The notes under the pieces were generated by a model that saw only the letters and a list, made by a program, of their open reading frames with translations, had not been told where the DNA came from and did not search any database. From Thermoplasmata archaeon (lineage in GTDB: Archaea; Thermoplasmatota; Thermoplasmata; Lutacidiplasmatales; UBA184), in NCBI GenBank assembly GCA_022749815.1, contig JAKIWV010000001.1:606517-670516 (forward strand): DNA of 64,000 nucleotides, written 5' to 3'. The number at the start of each line of letters is the position of its first letter. The first letter of the stretch is position 1. A program made the position numbers and the translations under genes. Shown one piece after another: positions 16,340-24,786 of this stretch.

Positions 16340-16912
16340 AGGACTCGGCGTGCCTGACTGGCGCGAGCGAATCGAGAGCGGGCGCGCAACTCGCCCTTCT
16401 CACGGAGGGCATCGTGCGGGTCGCGCTTAGAGGTGAATCCGCGTCGCGGGGCTAGGGGCCAGGCAATACGAGGACTTCCGGCACTCCCCCAGGGGTCATG
16501 TCAAGGGGCACGGGCGGGAGACGGGAGGCGCATTTCGGTCACAATTCCCCTCTCGGTCCAGATGGGAACAGCTAAGCTGGCCGGGCAGGGAGACTTGGAG
16601 CACAACGGGCACGTTGCGTGAGTGAAGTATTCATCGCAGGCGGATCGACCGATATGTTCGTAGGGGGATTCCTGAAGGGTCGCTTCGGGCCCAATGGGAG
16701 GCCCAACTCGATTCTTTCAAAGGATTGCCGATACTTTCACAGGAATTGATACTGTCACAAAGCCCATCGCCGGAGCTTCAGCCGGTGACCTGTTACCATC
16801 GCCGGCAAGAGTTCTCGAGTCCAGGAATTGGTTCACCTCGGGCGTGAGAGGACCTCGACGGGATCCTAGCCACTAGCTATTTCAGGCCCACCCGTAGGAG
16901 GGGCTCGCATCC
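16340..16912 (+). other. 573-bp intergenic region without a convincing gene
   Basis: No open frame with a start codon, promoter and natural composition was found. On the minus strand, 16501-16716 is open without a start codon and contains a cysteine-rich stretch (ATCPLCSKSPCP); it could be a decayed zinc-ribbon gene. The 3' part holds a 12-bp direct repeat (16730-16759) and a 7-bp hairpin (about 16766-16788). Just before the MFS gene are a TATA-like CTATTTC at about 16878 and a strong GTAGGAGGGG ribosome binding site. Confidence 0.4.
16730..16759. repeat. 12-bp direct repeat with 18-bp period upstream of MFS gene
   Basis: GATACTTTCACA at 16730-16741 and GATACTGTCACA at 16748-16759 match at 11 of 12 positions. 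The TTTCACAG core also occurs in the inverted repeat upstream of the thermosome. It lies about 150 bp before the MFS start codon and could be an operator; no function is proven. Confidence 0.35.
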
Positions 16913-18208
16913 ATGGCAGCTGAGGCAACGCCTAGTCCAACGGTCCCGTCGGCGGGCGTGACTGCGCGACTTCTCCGCAATCGAAACTTCTGCCTCCTTC
17001 TGGTTGGGTACGCGGCCTCGGTGACGGGCATCTACGTCGGCAACGTCGTGATCGAGTGGCTGATCGCCACGTTCAACACCGCACGGGAGGCAGCGATTCT
17101 TCTCACGATCCTTGGGATCATCGAGTTGGTCCCCACCCTCACGATCGGCGTGTTCGCCGGGGCGTGGGCGGACCGATACGACCGTCGACAGTTGATGATC
17201 GGAACGCAAATTGCCCGCGCGGCCACCTTCGCGGCCTTGGCCCTACTGGTTCTCAGAGAGGGCTTCAGCCCCATCGTCGTCCTCGGCGCCGTGTTCGTCC
17301 TTTCCGCCTTGGGCTCGATCTACGGCCCCGCCTTCAACTCGTTCCTCCCCCGCGTGGTCGACACGACGGAGCTCACGCCCGCGAATGGAATCCTCGAGTT
17401 CGGTGGCACGGTCTCCGGGTTCGTCGGGAGCCCCTTGGGTGGCGCCCTCGTTTTCCTCTTAGGGATCGGAGTGGGGTTTCTGACCAATTCGATCCTCTAC
17501 GCGCTCTCTGCGCTCGCCATCGGATTGATGGTGATTCCCTTCGCAGTCAAACCGGATTCCGAGGAATCGAAGAAGAAGCCTACCTCGCCCTTCTCCGAGG
17601 TGAGGGCCGGGCTGAGTTTTCTCCGGTCGCAGCGCGCCCTGCTGACCCTGACACTGGTGGGGATGATCGCGAATTTCTTCACATATTACCTGGTGTTTGT
17701 CGTCCTCTACACTCGCTCCTTTCTTCACGCCGGGCCGACGGTCTTTGGACTTCTCTTGGGGGCGAGCTCGGTCGGATATGCCGTGGGGGCCCTCCTGCCC
17801 CACCGGCTCAAGACCGACCGCTCTCCCGGGGTCTGGATACCGCTCACGTGGGGGCTCAGCGGCGTTCCGCTGATGGTCATGATCGTGCTCCCCGTCGTTC
17901 CCCTCGCGATCGGGAGCATGGCCGTCATTGGCTGCCTGAACTCGATCATCGGGGTCACGTTTACCTCGGTGGTGCAGCGGACGGTTCCCGACAAGCTCCT
18001 GGGACGAGTTTTCGCGACGGACAGCGCCCTGTCGTACGCGATGATCCCGGCCGGGTTGGCGTTTGGCGGGTTCCTCCTCGTTGCCTATGGCGTCGGTCCC
18101 GCTTTCCTGGTAGCGGGTGCGGGAACCCTCGGCACAGGACTCTCCCCCTTGCTGAGCCGTGAGGTCCGCGCGTGGGGCAAGGCTTCCACGACCGGTTCGC
18201 CGACCTAG
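16913..18208 (+). CDS. MFS transporter, EntS/MFS_3-like exporter
   Basis: This 431-residue major facilitator protein has twelve predicted transmembrane helices. The loop after helix 2-3, AGAWADRYDRRQLMI, is the MFS motif A (GxxxDRxxRR). A charged central loop (KPDSEESKKKPTSPFSEV, about residues 213-231) divides the two six-helix halves. The sequence resembles the exporter group that includes enterobactin exporter EntS and macrolide efflux proteins, so drug or small-molecule efflux is likely. The ATG is preceded by GTAGGAGGGG, one of the best ribosome binding sites in the window. It converges on a second MFS gene of the same subgroup. Confidence 0.9.
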   Translation: MAAEATPSPTVPSAGVTARLLRNRNFCLLLVGYAASVTGIYVGNVVIEWLIATFNTAREAAILLTILGIIELVPTLTIGVFAGAWADRYDRRQLMIGTQIARAATFAALALLVLREGFSPIVVLGAVFVLSALGSIYGPAFNSFLPRVVDTTELTPANGILEFGGTVSGFVGSPLGGALVFLLGIGVGFLTNSILYALSALAIGLMVIPFAVKPDSEESKKKPTSPFSEVRAGLSFLRSQRALLTLTLVGMIANFFTYYLVFVVLYTRSFLHAGPTVFGLLLGASSVGYAVGALLPHRLKTDRSPGVWIPLTWGLSGVPLMVMIVLPVVPLAIGSMAVIGCLNSIIGVTFTSVVQRTVPDKLLGRVFATDSALSYAMIPAGLAFGGFLLVAYGVGPAFLVAGAGTLGTGLSPLLSREVRAWGKASTTGSPT

Positions 18209-18337
18209 GGGACGTTTCGAGCCCCGCCGCGCCCGACCGAGCCCGTCAACCTCCGGCCCGACGATTTCCGTCAGTGCGGCCCGTACTCGACGGCCGCTAG
18301 TTCATCCGAGGGGGATCCCCATCGGCGTCCTGGTCGG

Positions 18338-19618
18338 TCAACTCGGCGCGGTGGCCGGGGGTGGATATCCGAGCCGCCAGAGGGCCCGGGGGATTAGGAA
18401 CAGGAGCCCGGCGAGGAGCCACCCAACGCCCGCGAGAAGGTACGTCTCCCCGATGCCCACGGACGCGATCAGCAGGCCACCCAAGATCGTCGCCAGCGGG
18501 ATGATCGCCCAGCTGCCGAGCCCGTCGATGCCGAAGTAGCGACCTTGCATCTCCGACGGGACCAGCAGTTGCGCGGCCGACAGCCACGCCGTGCCGGCAA
18601 AACTACTGAAGAGACCGATCGCGAAGACCAGCGGCAACGCGAGCGGGAGAGAGGGGAACAGCGCCAGGAGGATCACGAACCCCGCCGAGACGACGCCGTA
18701 GGGGACGACCCACGCTTTGCCGGCATAGCGCACGGCACCGACCCGCCCCACGAGCAGCGCCCCCAGGCCATTCCCGGCCACCTCCACCGCAAGGAGGCCA
18801 CCAAACACCAAAGCCGAGCCGTGCAGCAACCCGCTGGCGTAGAAGACCAGGAACGTTCCGAACACCGCCGAAAAGAAATTGAAGAACGTCGCCGAGATCG
18901 TGAGCTGGAACAGTCCCGGGCTCCGATAGAGCCAGGCGAACCCCTCGCGGAGGTCGCTCAGAAAACGGGCCCGTCGCCGGAGGCCGGACGCGAGGGACGG
19001 GAGGAAGGTCCGGTTCGGAGCGATCAGGGAGATCAGGATCCCAGAGACGAGGAACGTCCCGCCCATCGCCGCCACCCCCGGTACCGCGCCCAGGGTCACG
19101 ATCAGCACGCCCCCGACCGAGGCTCCGACGAAGCCGGCGGCGTTGCGCGAGGACCGGACCAGGCCGTTGGCATCGGGCAGGTTCTGGCCCGGAACGACCG
19201 CGGGGATCAACGATTGCTCGGCGGGGTTGAAGACCACCGTGAACGCCGTGAGCACGAATTCCGCGAACAGGATCGCCACAAGATCGAACCCGTAGAGTAG
19301 GAGGACCAGGACGAGGGCCACCGTCATGGCCGCCCGCGCGAAATCGGAGAGGATCATCAGCCGACGGCGGTCGTACCGGTCGACGAGCGTGCCGCCGATC
19401 AGGCTGAAGGCGATCGCCGACAGGCTTCCCACTACCCCCAGATACGCGATGTCGATGGACGAATGCGTTGCAGCAAAGATCAACCAGACGAGACAGACCT
19501 GCGCTGCCGTACCGCCGAGCACCGAGGCGATCCCGGCGGAGAACAGCTTGAGGAACGGAGCATTCCGGAGGATGGAAGCGTAGGTCCCCCCCTCGGTCCG
19601 GGTCTGTTCAGCGGTCAC
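18338..19618 (-). CDS. MFS transporter, EntS/MFS_3-like exporter (second copy type)
   Basis: This 426-residue, twelve-helix major facilitator protein has motif A as GGTLVDRYDRRRLMI and a basic central loop (ASGLRRRARFLSDLREG). It belongs to the same exporter subgroup as the convergent gene ending at 18208, but the two are divergent in sequence, so they are not a recent duplication. The start is GTG at 19616-19618 behind GGGGAGG, with a TATA-like GTATAG about 29 bp upstream. The substrate is unknown, and a multidrug or peptide efflux role is inference from family membership. Confidence 0.9.
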   Translation of the reverse strand: MTAEQTRTEGGTYASILRNAPFLKLFSAGIASVLGGTAAQVCLVWLIFAATHSSIDIAYLGVVGSLSAIAFSLIGGTLVDRYDRRRLMILSDFARAAMTVALVLVLLLYGFDLVAILFAEFVLTAFTVVFNPAEQSLIPAVVPGQNLPDANGLVRSSRNAAGFVGASVGGVLIVTLGAVPGVAAMGGTFLVSGILISLIAPNRTFLPSLASGLRRRARFLSDLREGFAWLYRSPGLFQLTISATFFNFFSAVFGTFLVFYASGLLHGSALVFGGLLAVEVAGNGLGALLVGRVGAVRYAGKAWVVPYGVVSAGFVILLALFPSLPLALPLVFAIGLFSSFAGTAWLSAAQLLVPSEMQGRYFGIDGLGSWAIIPLATILGGLLIASVGIGETYLLAGVGWLLAGLLFLIPRALWRLGYPPPATAPS

Positions 19619-19700
19619 GGAACCTCCCCAGTGCCGGCGCGCTATACACGATGCGGCGCGCGTCGGGCGAGGGGGACTTCCGGCCGACCCGAGGGAGCGC

Positions 19701-20000
19701 CTAGTCGTGGAGGAGCCGGTTGACCGTGGCCGGCCCGGTGAGCAGGTGGTGCAGGCGGCCGAGGATCCCGCCCGCCTGGGCCTGCCGCCGGAAGGCGTCC
19801 TCGGTCTCCTTGGCCTCTCTCGGGTCGGTGTACGTCGTCACGACGACGTAGCGGTGCGGCGTGTCGAGCGCCGCCCCGACGAAGGCGAACTTGAGGCGCG
19901 CGCGGTCGCGCACGAACCGGACGTACTCGTCCAGCAGCCGCTGTCCTTCGGGTTCGGCTCCGGGTTGGAAATCGTAAACACCTACCGTCGTGATCGCCAT
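19701..20000 (-). CDS. Small alpha/beta-barrel-like protein of unknown function
   Basis: The 99-residue protein starts MAITTVGVYDFQPG behind a GGGAGG ribosome binding site. The pattern of an N-terminal strand, a helix (EGQRLLDEYVRFVRDR), strands (KFAFVGAALD and RYVVVTTYTD) and a second helix (KETEDAFRRQAQ) fits a dimeric ferredoxin-like barrel such as antibiotic-biosynthesis-monooxygenase or EthD proteins. No catalytic residue can be named. A longer upstream frame is rejected because it would run into the ksgA terminus. It lies between an MFS gene and ksgA on the same strand. Confidence 0.65.
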   Translation of the reverse strand: MAITTVGVYDFQPGAEPEGQRLLDEYVRFVRDRARLKFAFVGAALDTPHRYVVVTTYTDPREAKETEDAFRRQAQAGGILGRLHHLLTGPATVNRLLHD

Positions 20001-20083
20001 TTCGTTCCTCCCGAGTCGTCGCAACGGGGAACGTGTCGTCGCCCCCCCGTTAAAGGTGACGTTCGACACGAATCCGTGCTCGG

Positions 20084-20983
20084 TCAGGGGAGATCTTCGA
20101 GGGCCGATACGAGCCGGAAGTACGCCTCGGGGGCCAACGACTCCGGTCGCAGCCGCTCCCACTCAGTGGGCCACTCCGCCCGCCGCGCGACCTCTGAGGC
20201 TGGACGGCCCTCATGGACGTGGAGGAGGGCGTGCGGGAGCAGGTTGCCGAGCTGCTTGCGTCGGCCGGCGAAGAGGGTGTCGAGGAGGCTCTCGAGCGTC
20301 GGAAGGGACCGGACGGGGAGTTCTCCTCGTCGGCGCTCGAAGACGACGAGTCGCCCATCGACGCGGGGGACCGGATAGAAGGCGGAGGCGGGAACCGTCT
20401 GATGGCACTCCACGACCCCGTAGAGAGCGGCGAGGATCGAGAGGCGACCATAGACCCGCGATCCGGGACCGGCCGCGAGCCGTTCGCCGACTTCCTTCTG
20501 GACCAGCGCGACGACCCGGGGGACCGTGCCCTGGAACCAGCGTAGCAGGAGGGGCGTCGCGATCGCGAACGGGAGGTTTCCCACTGCCGCGCCGACCTCC
20601 GGTACGGGTTCGGTCAGCGCATCCCCCTCCACGACGTGCACCCGGTCCTCGAAGTGGTACCGGAGGAACGCGGCGAGGCGAGGTTCCCTTTCAATCACCG
20701 TGACCGGGCCGAGACCGCGACGGAGCAGCGCCTGGGTTAGGAGACCGAGCCCTCCTCCGACCTCCAGGACCGCCTCCCCGGGAACGGTTCCCACGAGGGC
20801 GGCTTCGGCGTCCGCGACGAACGGGTCAGTGAGGAACGTCTGACCCCGCGAGCGGCTGGGGGTGAGCTCGAGGCCCTCGAGAGCGGCGGCGACCTCCGCC
20901 GCGTTGCCCGGTACGTGCGAGGGGCCGCGCCGGACCTTGCCCCGGTCAGGGCGCGACGAAGAGTCGGTACTTGTCCTCGGCAC
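20084..20983 (-). CDS. ksgA: 16S rRNA adenine dimethyltransferase KsgA/Dim1
   Basis: This 299-residue AdoMet-dependent enzyme dimethylates two adjacent adenosines near the 3' end of 16S rRNA during small-subunit maturation. Motifs are the N-terminal RGQTFL at 46-51, motif I VLEVGGGLG at 72-80, an acidic end of strand two (ERE near 98-100), GD at 120-121 and the catalytic NLPF at 136-139. The ATG at 20983 lies inside the DUF655 gene (38-bp overlap), and no later ATG, GTG or TTG precedes the conserved core. It is the last gene of the pus10-rpl21e-rpoF-DUF655-ksgA operon, an order widely seen in archaea. Confidence 0.95.
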   Translation of the reverse strand: MPRTSTDSSSRPDRGKVRRGPSHVPGNAAEVAAALEGLELTPSRSRGQTFLTDPFVADAEAALVGTVPGEAVLEVGGGLGLLTQALLRRGLGPVTVIEREPRLAAFLRYHFEDRVHVVEGDALTEPVPEVGAAVGNLPFAIATPLLLRWFQGTVPRVVALVQKEVGERLAAGPGSRVYGRLSILAALYGVVECHQTVPASAFYPVPRVDGRLVVFERRRGELPVRSLPTLESLLDTLFAGRRKQLGNLLPHALLHVHEGRPASEVARRAEWPTEWERLRPESLAPEAYFRLVSALEDLP

Positions 20984-21473
20984 CTTCGAGCTCCTGGACG
21001 ATCCGGCCCACGATGAGCATCTCGGGGTGCTTCACGTGGGTCCGCTCTTCGAGCGACGAGAAGCTCTCGAACAGGCCCCGCCGGCGCTCCTCGACGATCG
21101 CCCACATCGTCTTCTTGCCAATGCCGGGGAGCAGTTCGAGGAGATGGAAGCGCCGCGAGACGGCCTCGGCCTGGTTGAAGAACTTGAGGAACCGGGTCGG
21201 GTCCGCGCGGACGACCTTCTCGAGCACCACCGGCAGCTCGCGCTGCGCTACGGCGGTGAGTTCTCCGAAGGAGAGACGCCGTCGAACGTGGTCGATGGGC
21301 GGTGTCTGGTCGCCGACGGGCACGAGCGGGATCCGGTCGCCGACGACGAGGGCGATGCCCATCTTCGGCAGGATCTCGAGGAGCTTGAGCTCCGATTCTC
21401 CCAGTCCGAGGGCGACCGGCTCCTTATAGAAACCGCGCTCGGTGGCGCGGCCCTGGGGCAGGTAGTCCAACAC
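20946..21473 (-). CDS. DUF655 protein with helix-hairpin-helix motif
   Basis: This archaeal protein of unknown function is linked to translation genes. It is 175 residues from the GTG at 21471-21473. A helix-hairpin-helix element, ELLPGIGKKTMWAIVEERR, near residues 112-130 suggests nucleic-acid binding. The N-terminus DYLPQGRATERGFYKEP matches the family. Homologues I recall begin about six residues earlier with an E-x-YAYVLDYLP segment. The in-frame codons here do encode ETYAYV, but the codon at the expected start (21489-21491) is ACG, preceded at 6 nt by GGGGGGA. Translation from ACG is possible; GTG is the conservative choice. Confidence 0.88.
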   Translation of the reverse strand: MLDYLPQGRATERGFYKEPVALGLGESELKLLEILPKMGIALVVGDRIPLVPVGDQTPPIDHVRRRLSFGELTAVAQRELPVVLEKVVRADPTRFLKFFNQAEAVSRRFHLLELLPGIGKKTMWAIVEERRRGLFESFSSLEERTHVKHPEMLIVGRIVQELEGAEDKYRLFVAP

Positions 21474-21506
21474 GTACGCGTAGGTTTCCGTGGGCCGTCC
21501 CCCCGC

Positions 21507-21821
21507 TCATTTGTGCTGGGCTACGATCTCGAGGAGCCGGGTTAGCTGGGCCTCTTCGAGGAAGACGCGTTCTTTCGCAAAGAGCAGGCGGACCTCTTCC
21601 GGGTACTGGGGGAGGATGTCGGCGATCTTCACCGCGAGCGCCGCGTCGACGAAGGGAAGCGTACGGAGCTCCTCGAGGAGCTTCTTGGTCTGCTCGGGCG
21701 TGAGGCGGGTGAAGGTCTCGGCGTGCTGAAGGGCGAGCTGGGCCTCCCGGGGCAACGTGCGTTGGGCGGCCTCCGTCGCGAGGAGGTCCTTGACCGTAGC
21801 GAGCGGGACCGGATCAGGCAT
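21507..21821 (-). CDS. rpoF: RNA polymerase subunit F (Rpo4/Rpb4)
   Basis: The 104-residue protein forms, with Rpo7, the stalk of archaeal RNA polymerase, which takes part in promoter opening and RNA binding. Typical features are the N-terminal VKDLLATEA, the middle helix ALQHAETFTRLTPEQTKKLLEE and the C-terminal HRDC-like segment KIADILPQYPEEVRLLFAKE. The length is standard. Its start overlaps the end of rpl21e by 8 bp and its stop lies 15 bp before the possible ACG start of the DUF655 gene. Confidence 0.94.
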   Translation of the reverse strand: MPDPVPLATVKDLLATEAAQRTLPREAQLALQHAETFTRLTPEQTKKLLEELRTLPFVDAALAVKIADILPQYPEEVRLLFAKERVFLEEAQLTRLLEIVAQHK

Positions 21822-22128
21822 GGGACTCCGGCGTCGGACCGGCGGGGAGGAGATGCACGGCGTTGGCGATCAGCTGCTTCCGCTTGTTCCCATCGAAGAA
21901 TTCGATCCGGAAAGCCCGGCCGACGCGCTCGACGACGACGGCGACGCGCCCCTGGTAGCGGGGATGGGGCTGCCCGCGGGGGTCCGAGGCCTCGAGGCGA
22001 ACGATGACGCGCGACCCCGGCTCGAACGTCTGGAGGAATCGGGTGACCGGGGGCATGCCCCGCTCCCGGACCTCCTTCGTGAGCGCGCCCCGGGTGCGCG
22101 AGCGGAATCCCTTGGAACTCTTGACCAT
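21814..22128 (-). CDS. rpl21e: Large-subunit ribosomal protein L21e
   Basis: The 104-residue basic protein has the L21e pattern: an N-terminal KSSKGFRSRTRGALTKEVRERG, a beta-barrel (FEPGSRVIVRLEASDPRGQPHPRYQGRVAVV split across residues 35-65) and the C-terminal KRKQLIANAVHLLP. It binds 23S rRNA in the large subunit. It starts 12 bp after pus10 and overlaps rpoF by 8 bp, in the conserved archaeal order. Confidence 0.96.
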   Translation of the reverse strand: MVKSSKGFRSRTRGALTKEVRERGMPPVTRFLQTFEPGSRVIVRLEASDPRGQPHPRYQGRVAVVVERVGRAFRIEFFDGNKRKQLIANAVHLLPAGPTPESHA

Positions 22129-22140
22129 CGGCAGTTTCTC

Positions 22141-23397
22141 CTATCCGGTCCGGTCGTGGATTTCCAGTACGTCGAGCAGCTCCACGGTCAAGGGCGCTCC
22201 GACGAGCTGGGACAGGTTCGGGTCGGTTCGGCCACCATCTCCCTCGACCCACTCCTTGATGTATGTCCCGCTCTCGGCGCGGAGCTCGATCGTGAAGCGG
22301 TCCGCCGTCGACTCGACGAGGTGCGCGGCCAGGATCCGACGCGCGCGGACGCGGTCGGCCCGCCGGTGCGCCACGCGGGTCGGGGTCCGCTGGGCGATCG
22401 GGCGGCCCGCCACGACGGACAGGGCCTCATTAACTTTTGCGTCCGTGGTGGCGCCGCGCAGGACCACCCGATAGCTCTTCGTCGGCGAAGCCTCCTTGAT
22501 CCGGACCACCTCGGCCCCGTCGCTCCAGGCGAGCTCCCGCACGGCAACGCGCCCCGCTGCGGCCCGGTTCACCTCCGACTCGAGGGCCGGGAGGTCCAGC
22601 GCACGGCGTCGAGGTCGGAGCACCTCGAGTACGAAGGGACGACCCGTACCGAGCATTCGGGCGTTGATGTCTTCGCGTCCCATGCCGTGGAACCGGCTGC
22701 CCTCGCCCCCCGAGGCGGCTAGGAACGGGGCCGCGACAACCTCCTCGACGCTCGACGAGTAGGTCTTTCCGGTTCCGCCACAGAAGTCGCAGCCTCGCCC
22801 TTGGCACCGACGGCACGGCCAACGGGTCTGCGGGAGTGTCCGGTCCTCCTTGAGGTAGCGGCCGCGAACATAGAGCGGAAGTACGGTGACCTCGAGGCGC
22901 CCGGTCGGTAGGTCGGCGAGCAGGACCACGTCCGGGGCTTGAATCACCCCGTCCGCGCCGGCCAATTTCTCCACGCGCTTCCCCAACTCCCGGTTAAAGG
23001 CGGAACGGGCGCTCTCCCCCCAGGTCGTTCCGACCTCGGTCCACAGCATCTCCTCCCGCGCCAGGCGCTCGGGGTCCCAGCGCGAACCGCAGTTGAACCG
23101 GTGGTACTCCCACCCATCCGTCGCGGCCCGGACCCGGGCCACCCACACCTCCCACCGGTCGAACGCTCCGGCGCAGAGGGTACACGGGCCCGACGGAACT
23201 GGGACGGGACGGCCGAGCGCGTGCGAGAGCCGCTGGGTCCGTTCCGGATTCGTGAGGCCGTGCCCGTATCGCCCGAAGAGCCGGCCATAGCATTCGGGGC
23301 ACAGACCGCGGTCGAATGCGCGTTCCGCGACCTGCAGCACGTCGGGAACGACGTCGAACGTGACCGGGGGTGGAACCGGCGGTGAGGGCGTTTGCAT
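22141..23397 (-). CDS. pus10: tRNA pseudouridine synthase Pus10
   Basis: The 418-residue enzyme makes pseudouridine 54 and/or 55 in the T-loop of archaeal tRNAs. The N-terminal THUMP-like region carries a zinc site (C33, C36, C72, C75). A second cysteine-rich insert, CRRCQGRGCDFCGG, lies near 195-208. The catalytic aspartate is D243 in the conserved GREDINARMLGTGRPFVLE. The start ATG at 23395-23397 follows a TTGAAGAG-rich stretch, and longer frames lack conserved residues. It is the first gene of the L21e-rpoF-DUF655-ksgA operon and links tRNA modification with ribosome and polymerase components. Confidence 0.95.
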   Translation of the reverse strand: MQTPSPPVPPPVTFDVVPDVLQVAERAFDRGLCPECYGRLFGRYGHGLTNPERTQRLSHALGRPVPVPSGPCTLCAGAFDRWEVWVARVRAATDGWEYHRFNCGSRWDPERLAREEMLWTEVGTTWGESARSAFNRELGKRVEKLAGADGVIQAPDVVLLADLPTGRLEVTVLPLYVRGRYLKEDRTLPQTRWPCRRCQGRGCDFCGGTGKTYSSSVEEVVAAPFLAASGGEGSRFHGMGREDINARMLGTGRPFVLEVLRPRRRALDLPALESEVNRAAAGRVAVRELAWSDGAEVVRIKEASPTKSYRVVLRGATTDAKVNEALSVVAGRPIAQRTPTRVAHRRADRVRARRILAAHLVESTADRFTIELRAESGTYIKEWVEGDGGRTDPNLSQLVGAPLTVELLDVLEIHDRTG

Positions 23398-23513
23398 GGG
23401 GGACCGGCGGACCGACAAACTCTTCAAGAGGTTACCGGAACGCCGACCCCCGGGGCCGAGGAGGCTGCCGCGCGCCGGATAACTACTTAGACGCGCACCC
23501 GCTGCCACCGCCC

Positions 23514-23918
23514 ATGCCCGCGATCACCGAAGCCGAGCTCTCCCGCGCGATCGAGCGCACGCTCGTTGCGAAGGGGAAGCTGCCCCCGGAGCGGGCGCCC
23601 CTCATGGCGCGCATGGTCCTCGGGTACTTCGGGCCGGAGGACGCGGTCCTCGACAACAAACTCTCGAGCGAGGACCGCGACGAATTTTACAAGCTGGAGG
23701 AGGAGGGCCTCCTTACCAGCGAGGAGGAAGACGCGACGGTCAGCCGAGGCAAGACATGGCGGATCCATTACTGGCTCCTGAAGAAGAGCCGCATCCGCGA
23801 CGCAAGCCAGATGGGCGAGGCCGCGCCGACGGCCGAGGACGGCGCCGTGTATCGCGAGGTCGGCGACGAGGCCTGGAACCGGCACCCCGAGAAGTCCGCC
23901 ACCCCTCCGCCGTCGTGA
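23514..23918 (+). CDS. Small helical protein of a Thermoplasmata-type conserved family
   Basis: The 134-residue acidic protein has an N-terminal helix (TEAELSRAIERTLVAKGKL), a second (MARMVLGYFGPEDAVLDN) and a conserved core, EDRDEFYKLEEEGLLTSEEE, then WRIHYWLLKKSRI. The C-terminal tail is polar and proline-rich. I recall a family of this pattern (DUF6015) in Thermoplasmata, which is one reason for the taxonomic call; that is memory, not a search. The LEEEGLL-to-IHYWLLKK arrangement is winged-helix-like. A TATA-like ACTACTTAG lies about 27 bp before the ATG, so the mRNA is probably leaderless. Confidence 0.75.
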   Translation: MPAITEAELSRAIERTLVAKGKLPPERAPLMARMVLGYFGPEDAVLDNKLSSEDRDEFYKLEEEGLLTSEEEDATVSRGKTWRIHYWLLKKSRIRDASQMGEAAPTAEDGAVYREVGDEAWNRHPEKSATPPPS

Positions 23919-23931
23919 CGAGCCGGCGGAC

Positions 23932-24786
23932 CTACCGGTAGCCGGGACGGCTCGGCGGACGACGGGGGCTCGGCGGCGCCTGGTAGGGCCGCGTCCCGGT
24001 CCCCAGCGCGGGGTACTCAGTGTACCGTATGAGCGTCCGGACGTGCTCGATCGCCGCGAAGGCGAAGAAGATCGCCGTGAGCAGTCCGACGATCGATGCG
24101 TACGTCGCGTACTGGGGGTAGCCGAGGAGCCGCGCGACCACGTCGCCGGAAGCGAGGAAGTTGAAGCTCGCGTGCATTCCGACGGCCACGAGGTAGTACG
24201 CGCCGGCGCCGGCCCCTGGCACGCCAAGCTTGCTGCGCGCGTACCCGTACCCGAACATGCCCGTGCTGCTCCCGTGGAGCAGCACGCTCGACAAGCTTCG
24301 CACGATCACGAGCCCGACCGCCGCCGCGAGCCCGCTGACGAGGAAGAGAGAGAGGCCGTAGAGGAAGGTCTCGAAGAAGCCGAAACCCAGCCCGGTGCTG
24401 GCCCCGAAGACGGGCCCGTCGGCGATCGTCCGGAGCTTGTCCCCGTTTCGGACCACTCCGGAGGCCTTGAGGCCCTCCTCGACAAACGGCGCGATAACCA
24501 GGACCAAGAAGAGGACACCGAGCGAAGAGTTCCCGTTCAGGAAGATGAATTCCGGCCCCGGTACGGTCTGGGAAAGTTGGGTGCCCGCGGAGACGAGGAT
24601 CGTCTCCACGATGGCGGCGACGATCGTCGCGACGATCGCTCCGTAGGCGAAGGAGGCGAGGAGGGGTCCCCAGGCCTCCTTCGAGTACCGCTCGGTCTGA
24701 CGGATCCAGAAGAGGTAGACGAGCGCGGGAAGGAACGCGGCAAACCAAAGAATGACTAGGTCGCCGATCGCTCCGAAATCCGTCAT
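23932..24786 (-). CDS. PrsW-family intramembrane metalloprotease
   Basis: This 284-residue membrane protein has about seven hydrophobic segments. Putative metal and catalytic residues are E103 and E104 in APFVEEGLKASG, E139 in GLGFGFFET, H171 in LLHGSSTG and H205 in GMHASFNF, all in the PrsW arrangement. Bacterial PrsW cleaves an anti-sigma factor, but archaeal substrates are unknown. The start ATG overlaps the stop of the upstream 3-hydroxyacyl-CoA dehydrogenase gene as ATGA. The C-terminus (YQAPPSPRRPPSRPGYR) is a disordered cytoplasmic tail. Confidence 0.88.
   Translation of the reverse strand: MTDFGAIGDLVILWFAAFLPALVYLFWIRQTERYSKEAWGPLLASFAYGAIVATIVAAIVETILVSAGTQLSQTVPGPEFIFLNGNSSLGVLFLVLVIAPFVEEGLKASGVVRNGDKLRTIADGPVFGASTGLGFGFFETFLYGLSLFLVSGLAAAVGLVIVRSLSSVLLHGSSTGMFGYGYARSKLGVPGAGAGAYYLVAVGMHASFNFLASGDVVARLLGYPQYATYASIVGLLTAIFFAFAAIEHVRTLIRYTEYPALGTGTRPYQAPPSPRRPPSRPGYR

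Noticed and set aside
16501..16716. Cysteine-rich minus-strand open frame (CPLCSKSPCP)
   Set aside because: It has no ATG, GTG or TTG start and no promoter. It may be a decayed zinc-ribbon gene, but evidence is insufficient for a feature.
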